From: Tubulanus polymorphus
Lineage: Eukaryota > Nemertea > Palaeonemertea > Tubulaniformes > Tubulanidae
Assembly: GCF_964204645.1 (NCBI RefSeq)
Contig: NW_027437459.1
Coordinates: forward strand, 33,690-97,689
DNA length: 64,000 nt
Direction: 5' to 3'
In this document: positions 51,240-62,149 of the stretch, in pieces
How positions within the stretch are numbered: the first letter of the stretch is position 1
Layout: each line of letters begins with the position of its first letter
Made by a program: the position numbers and the translations under genes
Notes under the pieces: model-generated
The model's input: only the letters and a program-made list of their open reading frames with translations
What the model was told of the DNA's origin: nothing
The model's database searches: none

Positions 51240-52361
51240 AACTTTCTGGCTATTTATGCTCCTGAAGATGATGGACTCGATCTGAAATGATAGGTTAAGG
51301 TAAACTGAACTGATTTCGAGTAGATGGACTGAAAGATACAGATTTTTCTTGCAAAATAGGGTCCTAAAGATGATGAGTTCTATCTTAATTGATGGGTTAG
51401 GGTGTACTGAACTGATTTCAAATAGATAGGTGGAAAGATTAAGAATTTTCTGGTTATTTATGCTCCTGAAGATGATGGACTCGATCTGAAATGATAGGTT
51501 AAGGTAAACTGAACTGATTTCGAGTAGATGGACTGAAAGATACAGATTTTTCTTGCAAAATAGGGTCCTAAAGATGATGAATTCTATCTTAATTGATGGG
51601 TTAGGGTGTACTGAACTGATTTCAAATAGATAGGTTGAAAGAATCAGAATTTTCTGGCTGCTTTTGGTTCTGAAGATGATGGATTCAATCTGAAAAGATG
51701 TGTTAAGGCGTATTGAACTGATTTAAAATAGATAGGTGGAAAGATTAAGAATTTTCTGGCTATTTATGCTCCAGAAGATGATTGACTCGATCTGAAATGA
51801 TAGGTTAGGTAGACTGAACTGATTTCGAGTAGATGGACTGAAAGATACAGATTTTTCTTGCAAAATAGGGTCCTAAAGATGATGAGTTCTATCTTAATTG
51901 ATGGGTTAGGGTGTACTGAACTGATTTCAAATAGATAGGTGGAAAGATTAAGAATTTTCTGGTTATTTATGCTCCTGAAGATGATGGACTCGATCTGAAA
52001 TGATAGGTTAAGGTAAACTGAACTGATTTCGAGTAGATGGACTGAAAGATACAGATTTTTCTTGCAAAATAGGGTCCTAAAGATGATGAATTCTATCTTA
52101 ATTGATGGGTTAGGGTGTACTGAACTGATTTCAAATAGATAGGTTGAAAGAATCAGAATTTTCTGGCTGCTTTTGGTTCTGAAGATGATGGATTCAATCT
52201 GAAAAGATGTGTTAAGGCGTATTGAACTGATTTAAAATAGATAGGTGGAAAGATTAAGAATTTTCTGGCTATTTATGCTCCTGAAGATGATGGACTCGAT
52301 CTGAAATGATAGGTTAAGGTAAACTGAACTGATTTCGAGTAGATGGACTGAAAGATACAGA
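51240..52361 (+). repeat. First V-type segment with 11-monomer tail
   Basis: The segment begins at an A monomer with gaactttctgg, a variant otherwise found only in the V family downstream. From that marker to the next six-T there are 11 monomers (1122 bp), against 6 in V1 (613 bp) and 9 in V3 (918 bp). It carries ctccagaag in an A3 monomer and two copies of the gagttc / ctggttatt pair. It looks like the longest, possibly least trimmed form of the tail of the V units. Confidence 0.78.
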
Positions 52362-53687
52362 TTTTTTCTTGCAAAATAGGGTCCTAAAGATGATGAGTTC
52401 TATCTTAATTGATGGGTTAGGGTGTACTGAACGGATTTCAAATAGATAGGTTGAAAGATTAAGAATTTTCTGGCTATTTATGCTCCTGAAGATGATGGAC
52501 TCGATCTGAAATGATAGGTTAAGGTAAACTGAACTGATTTCGAGCAGATGGACTGAAAGATACAGATTTTTCTTGCAAAATAGGGTCCTAAAGATGATGA
52601 ATTCTATCTTAATTGATGGGTTAGGGTGAACTGAACTTATTTCAAATAGATAGGTGGAAAGAATCAGAATTTTCTGGCTGCCTTTGGTTCTGAAGATGAT
52701 GGACTCAATCTGAAAAGATGGGTAAGGCGTATTGAACTGATTTCAAATAGATAGGTGGAAAGATTAAGAATTTTCTGGCTATTTATGCTCCTGAGGATGA
52801 TGCACTCGATCTGAAATGATAGGTTAAGGTAAACTGAACTGATTTCGAGCAGATGGACTGAAAGATACAGATTTTTCTTGCAAAATAGGGTCCTAAGGAT
52901 GATGAATTCTATCTTAATTGATGGGTTAGGGTGAACTGAACTGATTTCAAATAGACAGGTGGAAAGAATCAGAATTTTCTGGCTGCCTTTGGTTCTGAAG
53001 ATGATGGACTCAATCTGAAAAGATGGGCTAAGGCGTATTGAACTGATTTCAAATAGATAGGTGGAAAGATTAAGAACTTTCTGGCTATTTATGCTCCTGA
53101 AGATGATGGACTCGATCTGAAATGATAGGTTAAGGTAAACTGAACTGATTTCGAGTAGATGGACTGAAAGATACAGATTTTTCTTGCAAAATAGGGTCCT
53201 AAAGATGATGAGTTCTATCTTAATTGATGGGTTAGGGTGTACTGAACTGATTTCAAATAGATAGGTGGAAAGATTAAGAATTTTCTGGTTATTTATGCTC
53301 CTGAAGATGATGGACTCGATCTGAAATGATAGGTTAAGGTAAACTGAACTGATTTCGAGTAGATGGACTGAAAGATACAGATTTTTCTTGCAAAATAGGG
53401 TCCTAAAGATGATGAATTCTATCTTAATTGATGGGTTAGGGTGTACTGAACTGATTTCAAATAGATAGGTTGAAAGAATCAGAATTTTCTGGCTGCCTTT
53501 GGTTCTGAAGATGATGGATTCAATCTGAAAAGATGTGTTAAGGCGTATTGAACTGATTTAAAATAGATAGGTGGAAAGATTAAGAATTTTCTGGCTATTT
53601 ATGCTCCTGAAGATGATGGACTCGATCTGAAATGATAGGTTAAGGTAAACTGAACTGATTTCGAGTAGATGGACTGAAAGATACAGA
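52362..53687 (+). repeat. HOR unit V1, 13 monomers (1326 bp)
   Basis: The order from the six-T B is B A B C A B C A B A B C A. The length is 13 x 102: six-T (+1) is balanced by gggtaagg for gggctaagg (-1). Private markers of the family are gaacggatttc after six-T, ctgaggatgatgcac, agacaggtgg (the atagac start is 52951) and gaactttctgg (53075). It is the simplest form of the unit, and the others are this plus inserted groups. One private change is ctgccttt in its last C (near 53497). Confidence 0.9.
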
Positions 53688-55624
53688 TTTTTTCTTGCAA
53701 AATAGGGTCCTAAAGATGATGAGTTCTATCTTAATTGATGGGTTAGGGTGTACTGAACGGATTTCAAATAGATAGGTTGAAAGATTAAGAATTTTCTGGC
53801 TATTTATGCTCCTGAAGATGATGGACTCGATCTGAAATGATAGGTTAAGGTAAACTGAACTGATTTCGAGCAGATGGACTGAAAGATACAGATTTTTCTT
53901 GCAAAATAGGGTCCTAAAGATGATGAATTCTATCTTAATTGATGGGTTAGGGTGAACTGAACTTATTTCAAATAGATAGGTGGAAAGAATCAGAATTTTC
54001 TGGCTGCCTTTGGTTCTGAAGATGATGGACTCAATCTGAAAAGATGGGTAAGGCGTATTGAACTGATTTCAAATAGATAGGTGGAAAGATTAAGAATTTT
54101 CTGGCTATTTATGCTCCTGAGGATGATGCACTCGATCTGAAATGATAGGTTAAGGTAAACTGAACTGATTTCGAGCAGATGGACTGAAAGATACAGATTT
54201 TTCTTGCAAAATAGGGTCCTAAGGATGATGAATTCTATCTTAATTGATGGGTTAGGGTGAACTGAACTGATTTCAAATAGACAGGTGGAAAGAATCAGAA
54301 TTTTCTGGCTGCCTTTGGTTCTGAAGATGATGGACTCAATCTGAAAAGATGGGCTAAGGCGTATTGAACTGATTTCAAATAGATAGGTGGAAAGATTAAG
54401 AACTTTCTGGCTATTTATGCTCCTGAAGATGATGGACTCGATCTGAAATGATAGGTTAAGGTAAACTGAACTGATTTCGAGTAGATGGACTGAAAGATAC
54501 AGATTTTTCTTGCAAAATAGGGTCCTAAAGATGATGAATTCTATCTTAATTGATGGGTTAGGGTGAACTGAACTTATTTCAAATAGATAGGTGGAAAGAA
54601 TCAGAATTTTCTGGCTGCCTTTGGTTCTGAAGATGATGGACTCAATCTGAAAAGATGGGTAAGGCGTATTGAACTGATTTCAAATAGATAGGTGGAAAGA
54701 TTAAGAATTTTCTGGCTATTTATGCTCCTGAGGATGATGCACTCGATCTGAAATGATAGGTTAAGGTAAACTGAACTGATTTCGAGCAGATGGACTGAAA
54801 GATACAGATTTTTCTTGCAAAATAGGGTCCTAAGGATGATGAATTCTATCTTAATTGATGGGTTAGGGTGAACTGAACTGATTTCAAATAGACAGGTGGA
54901 AAGAATCAGAATTTTCTGGCTGCCTTTGGTTCTGAAGATGATGGACTCAATCTGAAAAGATGGGCTAAGGCGTATTGAACTGATTTCAAATAGATAGGTG
55001 GAAAGATTAAGAACTTTCTGGCTATTTATGCTCCTGAAGATGATGGACTCGATCTGAAATGATAGGTTAAGGTAAACTGAACTGATTTCGAGTAGATGGA
55101 CTGAAAGATACAGATTTTTCTTGCAAAATAGGGTCCTAAAGATGATGAGTTCTATCTTAATTGATGGGTTAGGGTGTACTGAACTGATTTCAAATAGATA
55201 GGTGGAAAGATTAAGAATTTTCTGGTTATTTATGCTCCTGAAGATGATGGACTCGATCTGAAATGATAGGTTAAGGTAAACTGAACTGATTTCGAGTAGA
55301 TGGACTGAAAGATACAGATTTTTCTTGCAAAATAGGGTCCTAAAGATGATGAATTCTATCTTAATTGATGGGTTAGGGTGTACTGAACTGATTTCAAATA
55401 GATAGGTTGAAAGAATCAGAATTTTCTGGCTGCTTTTGGTTCTGAAGATGATGGATTCAATCTGAAAAGATGTGTTAAGGCGTATTGAACTGATTTAAAA
55501 TAGATAGGTGGAAAGATTAAGAATTTTCTGGCTATTTATGCTCCTGAAGATGATGGACTCGATCTGAAATGATAGGTTAAGGTAAACTGAACTGATTTCG
55601 AGTAGATGGACTGAAAGATACAGA
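53688..55624 (+). repeat. HOR unit V2, 19 monomers (1937 bp)
   Basis: This is V1 with a six-monomer block tandemly duplicated. atagac markers are at 54277 and 54888 (611 bp apart). The segments before and after (589 and 737 bp) are as in V1. The length is 19 x 102 - 1, from one six-T and two gggtaagg deletions. Confidence 0.9.
54277..54887 (+). repeat. One period of a duplicated six-monomer block in V2
   Basis: The 611-bp period equals two ABC trimers less one base (the gggtaagg C). Equivalent periods are at 57845-58455 (V4) and 62739-63349 (V7). V1, V3, V5 and V6 have one copy of this block. Confidence 0.87.
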
Positions 55625-57255
55625 TTTTTTCTTGCAAAATAGGGTCCTAAAGATGATGAGTTCTATCTTAATTGATGGGTTAGGGTGTACTGAACGGATT
55701 TCAAATAGATAGGTTGAAAGATTAAGAATTTTCTGGCTATTTATGCTCCTGAAGATGATGGACTCGATCTGAAATGATAGGTTAAGGTAAACTGAACTGA
55801 TTTCGAGCAGATGGACTGAAAGATACAGATTTTTCTTGCAAAATAGGGTCCTAAAGATGATGAATTCTATCTTAATTGATGTGTTAGGGTGAACTGAACT
55901 TATTTCAAATAGATAGGTGGAAAGAATCAGAATTTTCTGGCTGCCTTTGGTTCTGAAGATGATGGACTCAATCTGAAAAGATGGGTAAGGCGTATTGAAC
56001 TGATTTCAAATAGATAGGTGGAAAGATTAAGAATTTTCTGGCTATTTATGCTCCTGAGGATGATGCACTCGATCTGAAATGATAGGTTAAGGTAAACTGA
56101 ACTGATTTCGAGCAGATGGACTGAAAGATACAGATTTTTCTTGCAAAATAGGGTCCTAAGGATGATGAATTCTATCTTAATTGATGGGTTAGGGTGAACT
56201 GAACTGATTTCAAATAGACAGGTGGAAAGAATCAGAATTTTCTGGCTGCCTTTGGTTCTGAAGATGATGGACTCAATCTGAAAAGATGGGCTAAGGCGTA
56301 TTGAACTGATTTCAAATAGATAGGTGGAAAGATTAAGAACTTTCTGGCTATTTATGCTCCTGAAGATGATGGACTCGATCTGAAATGATAGGTTAAGGTA
56401 AACTGAACTGATTTCGAGTAGATGGACTGAAAGATACAGATTTTTCTTGCAAAATAGGGTCCTAAAGATGATGAATTCTATCTTAATTGATGGGTTAGGG
56501 TGTACTGAACTGATTTCAAATAGATAGGTTGAAAGAATCAGAATTTTCTGGCTGCTTTTGGTTCTGAAGATGATGGATTCAATCTGAAAAGATGTGTTAA
56601 GGCGTATTGAACTGATTTAAAATAGATAGGTGGAAAGATTAAGAATTTTCTGGCTATTTATGCTCCAGAAGATGATTGACTCGATCTGAAATGATAGGTT
56701 AGGTAGACTGAACTGATTTCGAGTAGATGGACTGAAAGATACAGATTTTTCTTGCAAAATAGGGTCCTAAAGATGATGAGTTCTATCTTAATTGATGGGT
56801 TAGGGTGTACTGAACTGATTTCAAATAGATAGGTGGAAAGATTAAGAATTTTCTGGTTATTTATGCTCCTGAAGATGATGGACTCGATCTGAAATGATAG
56901 GTTAAGGTAAACTGAACTGATTTCGAGTAGATGGACTGAAAGATACAGATTTTTCTTGCAAAATAGGGTCCTAAAGATGATGAATTCTATCTTAATTGAT
57001 GGGTTAGGGTGTACTGAACTGATTTCAAATAGATAGGTTGAAAGAATCAGAATTTTCTGGCTGCTTTTTGTTCTGAAGATGATGGATTCAATCTGAAAAG
57101 ATGTGTTAAGGCGTATTGAACTGATTTCAAATAGATAGGTGTAAAGATTAAGAATTTTCTGGCTATTTATGCTCCTGAAGATGATGGACTCGATCTGAAA
57201 TGATAGGTTAAGGTAAACTGAACTGATTTCGAGTAGATGGACTGAAAGATACAGA
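55625..57255 (+). repeat. HOR unit V3, 16 monomers (1631 bp)
   Basis: This is V1 with an extra B-C-A3 trimer of 305 bp at 56436-56740. It has one atagac marker (56214). The length is 16 x 102 - 1 (six-T +1, gggtaagg -1, A3 -1). Private features are tgatgtgttagg near 55878 and aggtgtaaag near 57138. Confidence 0.9.
56436..56740 (+). repeat. Extra B-C-A3 trimer in V3
   Basis: The 305-bp group consists of B (56436-56537), C (56538-56639) and a 101-bp A3 with ctccagaag (56640-56740). It is present in V3 and V5 (60004-60308) and, within a longer tail, before V1. It is absent from V1, V2, V4, V6 and V7. Confidence 0.87.
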
Positions 57256-59192
57256 TTTTTTCTTGCAAAATAGGGTCCTAAAGATGATGAGTTCTATCTT
57301 AATTGATGGGTTAGGGTGTACTGAACGGATTTCAAATAGATAGGTTGAAAGATTAAGAATTTTCTGGCTATTTATGCTCCTGAAGATGATGGACTCGATC
57401 TGAAATGATAGGTTAAGGTAAACTGAACTGATTTCGAGCAGATGGACTGAAAGATACAGATTTTTCTTGCAAAATAGGGTCCTAAAGATGATGAATTCTA
57501 TCTTAATTGATGGGTTAGGGTGAACTGAACTTATTTCAAATAGATAGGTGGAAAGAATCAGAATTTTCTGGCTGCCTTTGGTTCTGAAGATGATGGACTC
57601 AATCTGAAAAGATGGGTAAGGCGTATTGAACTGATTTCAAATAGATAGGTGGAAAGATTAAGAATTTTCTGGCTATTTATGCTCCTGAGGATGATGCACT
57701 CGATCTGAAATGATAGGTTAAGGTAAACTGAACTGATTTCGAGCAGATGGACTGAAAGATACAGATTTTTCTTGCAAAATAGGGTCCTAAGGATGATGAA
57801 TTCTATCTTAATTGATGGGTTAGGGTGAACTGAACTGATTTCAAATAGACAGGTGGAAAGAATCAGAATTTTCTGGCTGCCTTTGGTTCTGAAGATGATG
57901 GACTCAATCTGAAAAGATGGGCTAAGGCGTATTGAACTGATTTCAAATAGATAGGTGGAAAGATTAAGAACTTTCTGGCTATTTATGCTCCTGAAGATGA
58001 TGGACTCGATCTGAAATGATAGGTTAAGGTAAACTGAACTGATTTCGAGTAGATGGACTGAAAGATACAGATTTTTCTTGCAAAATAGGGTCCTAAAGAT
58101 GATGAATTCTATCTTAATTGATGGGTTAGGGTGAACTGAACTTATTTCAAATAGATAGGTGGAAAGAATCAGAATTTTCTGGCTGCCTTTGGTTCTGAAG
58201 ATGATGGACTCAATCTGAAAAGATGGGTAAGGCGTATTGAACTGATTTCAAATAGATAGGTGGAAAGATTAAGAATTTTCTGGCTATTTATGCTCCTGAG
58301 GATGATGCACTCGATCTGAAATGATAGGTTAAGGTAAACTGAACTGATTTCGAGCAGATGGACTGAAAGATACAGATTTTTCTTGCAAAATAGGGTCCTA
58401 AGGATGATGAATTCTATCTTAATTGATGGGTTAGGGTGAACTGAACTGATTTCAAATAGACAGGTGGAAAGAATCAGAATTTTCTGGCTGCCTTTGGTTC
58501 TGAAGATGATGGACTCAATCTGAAAAGATGGGCTAAGGCGTATTGAACTGATTTCAAATAGATAGGTGGAAAGATTAAGAACTTTCTGGCTATTTATGCT
58601 CCTGAAGATGATGGACTCGATCTGAAATGATAGGTTAAGGTAAACTGAACTGATTTCGAGTAGATGGACTGAAAGATACAGATTTTTCTTGCAAAATAGG
58701 GTCCTAAAGATGATGAGTTCTATCTTAATTGATGGGTTAGGGTGTACTGAACTGATTTCAAATAGATAGGTGGAAAGATTAAGAATTTTCTGGTTATTTA
58801 TGCTCCTGAAGATGATGGACTCGATCTGAAATGATAGGTTAAGGTAAACTGAACTGATTTCGAGTAGATGGACTGAAAGATACAGATTTTTCTTGCAAAA
58901 TAGGGTCCTAAAGATGATGAATTCTATCTTAATTGATGGGTTAGGGTGTACTGAACTGATTTCAAATAGATAGGTTGAAAGAATCAGAATTTTCTGGCTG
59001 CTTTTGGTTCTGAAGATGATGGATTCAATCTGAAAAGATGTGTTAAGGCGTATTGAACTGATTTAAAATAGATAGGTGGAAAGATTAAGAATTTTCTGGC
59101 TATTTATGCTCCTGAAGATGATGGACTCGATCTGAAATGATAGGTTAAGGTAAACTGAACTGATTTCGAGTAGATGGACTGAAAGATACAGA
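57256..59192 (+). repeat. HOR unit V4, 19 monomers (1937 bp)
   Basis: This unit repeats V2 at offset 3568, with atagac markers at 57845 and 58456. It shares the duplicated six-monomer block, so the duplication predates the 3568-bp amplification. Confidence 0.9.
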
Positions 59193-60823
59193 TTTTTTCT
59201 TGCAAAATAGGGTCCTAAAGATGATGAGTTCTATCTTAATTGATGGGTTAGGGTGTACTGAACGGATTTCAAATAGATAGGTTGAAAGATTAAGAATTTT
59301 CTGGCTATTTATGCTCCTGAAGATGATGGACTCGATCTGAAATGATAGGTTAAGGTAAACTGAACTGATTTCGAGCAGATGGACTGAAAGATACAGATTT
59401 TTCTTGCAAAATAGGGTCCTAAAGATGATGAATTCTATCTTAATTGATGGGTTAGGGTGAACTGAACTTATTTCAAATAGATAGGTGGAAAGAATCAGAA
59501 TTTTCTGGCTGCCTTTGGTTCTGAAGATGATGGACTCAATCTGAAAAGATGGGTAAGGCGTATTGAACTGATTTCAAATAGATAGGTGGAAAGATTAAGA
59601 ATTTTCTGGCTATTTATGCTCCTGAGGATGATGCACTCGATCTGAAATGATAGGTTAAGGTAAACTGAACTGATTTCGAGCAGATGGACTGAAAGATACA
59701 GATTTTTCTTGCAAAATAGGGTCCTAAGGATGATGAATTCCATCTTAATTGATGGGTTAGGGTGAACTGAACTGATTTCAAATAGACAGGTGGAAAGAAT
59801 CAGAATTTTCTGGCTGCCTTTGGTTCTGAAGATGATGGACTCAATCTGAAAAGATGGGCTAAGGCGTATTGAACTGATTTCAAATAGATAGGTGGAAAGA
59901 TTAAGAACTTTCTGGCTATTTATGCTCCTGAAGATGATGGACTCGATCTGAAATGATAGGTTAAGGTAAACTGAACTGATTTCGAGTAGATGGACTGAAA
60001 GATACAGATTTTTCTTGCAAAATAGGGTCCTAAAGATGATGAATTCTATCTTAATTGATGGGTTAGGGTGTACTGAACTGATTTCAAATAGATAGGTTGA
60101 AAGAATCAGAATTTTCTGGCTGCTTTTGGTTCTGAAGATGATGGATTCAATCTGAAAAGATGTGTTAAGGCGTATTGAACTGATTTAAAATAGATAGGTG
60201 GAAAGATTAAGAATTTTCTGGCTATTTATGCTCCAGAAGATGATTGACTCGATCTGAAATGATAGGTTAGGTAGACTGAACTGATTTCGAGTAGATGGAC
60301 TGAAAGATACAGATTTTTCTTGCAAAATAGGGTCCTAAAGATGATGAGTTCTATCTTAATTGATGGGTTAGGGTGTACTGAACTGATTTCAAATAGATAG
60401 GTGGAAAGATTAAGAATTTTCTGGTTATTTATGCTCCTGAAGATGATGGACTCGATCTGAAATGATAGGTTAAGGTAAACTGAACTGATTTCGAGTAGAT
60501 GGACTGAAAGATACAGATTTTTCTTGCAAAATAGGGTCCTAAAGATGATGAATTCTATCTTAATTGATGGGTTAGGGTGTACTGAACTGATTTCAAATAG
60601 ATAGGTTGAAAGAATCAGAATTTTCTGGCTGCTTTTTGTTCTGAAGATGATGGATTCAATCTGAAAAGATGTGTTAAGGCGTATTGAACTGATTTAAAAT
60701 AGATAGGTGGAAAGATTAAGAATTTTCTGGCTATTTATGCTCCTGAAGATGATGGACTCGATCTGAAATGATAGGTTAAGGTAAACTGAACTGATTTCGA
60801 GTAGATGGACTGAAAGATACAGA
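59193..60823 (+). repeat. HOR unit V5, 16 monomers (1631 bp)
   Basis: This unit repeats V3 at offset 3568, including the extra trimer (60004-60308) and the shared variant ctgctttttgttc (60629; 57061 in V3). It lacks the two private changes of V3 but has its own gaattccatc near 59740. Confidence 0.9.
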
Positions 60824-62149
60824 TTTTTTCTTGCAAAATAGGGTCCTAAAGATGATGAGTTCTATCTTAATTGATGGGTTAGGGTGTACTGAACGGATTT
60901 CAAATAGATAGGTTGAAAGATTAAGAATTTTCTGGCTATTTATGCTCCTGAAGATGATGGACTCGATCTGAAATGATAGGTTAAGGTAAACTGAACTGAT
61001 TTCGAGCAGATGGACTGAAAGATACAGATTTTTCTTGCAAAATAGGGTCCTAAAGATGATGAATTCTATCTTAATTGATGGGTTAGGGTGAACTGAACTT
61101 ATTTCAAATAGATAGGTGGAAAGAATCAGAATTTTCTGGCTGCCTTTGGTTCTGAAGATGATGGACTCAATCTGAAAAGATGGGTAAGGCGTATTGAACT
61201 GATTTCAAATAGATAGGTGGAAAGATTAAGAATTTTCTGGCTATTTATGCTCCTGAGGATGATGCACTCGATCTGAAATGATAGGTTAAGGTAAACTGAA
61301 CTGATTTCGAGCAGATGGACTGAAAGATACAGATTTTTCTTGCAAAATAGGGTCCTAAGGATGATGAATTCTATCTTAATTGATGGGTTAGGGTGAACTG
61401 AACTGATTTCAAATAGACAGGTGGAAAGAATCAGAATTTTCTGGCTGCCTTTGGTTCTGAAGATGATGGACTCAATCTGAAAAGATGGGCTAAGGCGTAT
61501 TGAACTGATTTCAAATAGATAGGTGGAAAGATTAAGAACTTTCTGGCTATTTATGCTCCTGAAGATGATGGACTCGATCTGAAATGATAGGTTAAGGTAA
61601 ACTGAACTGATTTCGAGTAGATGGACTGAAAGATACAGATTTTTCTTGCAAAATAGGGTCCTAAAGATGATGAGTTCTATCTTAATTGATGGGTTAGGGT
61701 GTACTGAACTGATTTCAAATAGATAGGTGGAAAGATTAAGAATTTTCTGGTTATTTATGCTCCTGAAGATGATGGACTCGATCTGAAATGATAGGTTAAG
61801 GTAAACTGAACTGATTTCGAGTAGATGGACTGAAAGATACAGATTTTTCTTGCAAAATAGGGTCCTAAAGATGATGAATTCTATCTTAATTGATGGGTTA
61901 GGGTGTACTGAACTGATTTCAAATAGATAGGTTGAAAGAATCAGAATTTTCTGGCTGCTTTTGGTTCTGAAGATGATGGATTCAATCTGAAAAGATGTGT
62001 TAAGGCGTATTGAACTGATTTAAAATAGATAGGTGGAAAGATTAAGAATTTTCTGGCTATTTATGCTCCTGAAGATGATGGACTCGATCTGAAATGATAG
62101 GTTAAGGTAAACTGAACTGATTTCGAGTAGATGGACTGAAAGATACAGA
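60824..62149 (+). repeat. HOR unit V6, 13 monomers (1326 bp)
   Basis: This unit returns to the V1 length, with one atagac marker (61413) and no extra trimer. It breaks the 19+16 alternation of the two preceding super-repeats. Confidence 0.9.

Larger units (their letters stand above)
53688..60823 (+). repeat. Two copies of a 3568-bp super-HOR (19+16 monomers)
   Basis: V2+V3 (53688-57255) and V4+V5 (57256-60823) are equal in length and in every landmark: six-T, atagac, gaactttctgg, ctccagaag and ctgctttttg. Only a handful of single-base differences were noticed. This is a third level above trimer and 13-monomer unit. Confidence 0.88.
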
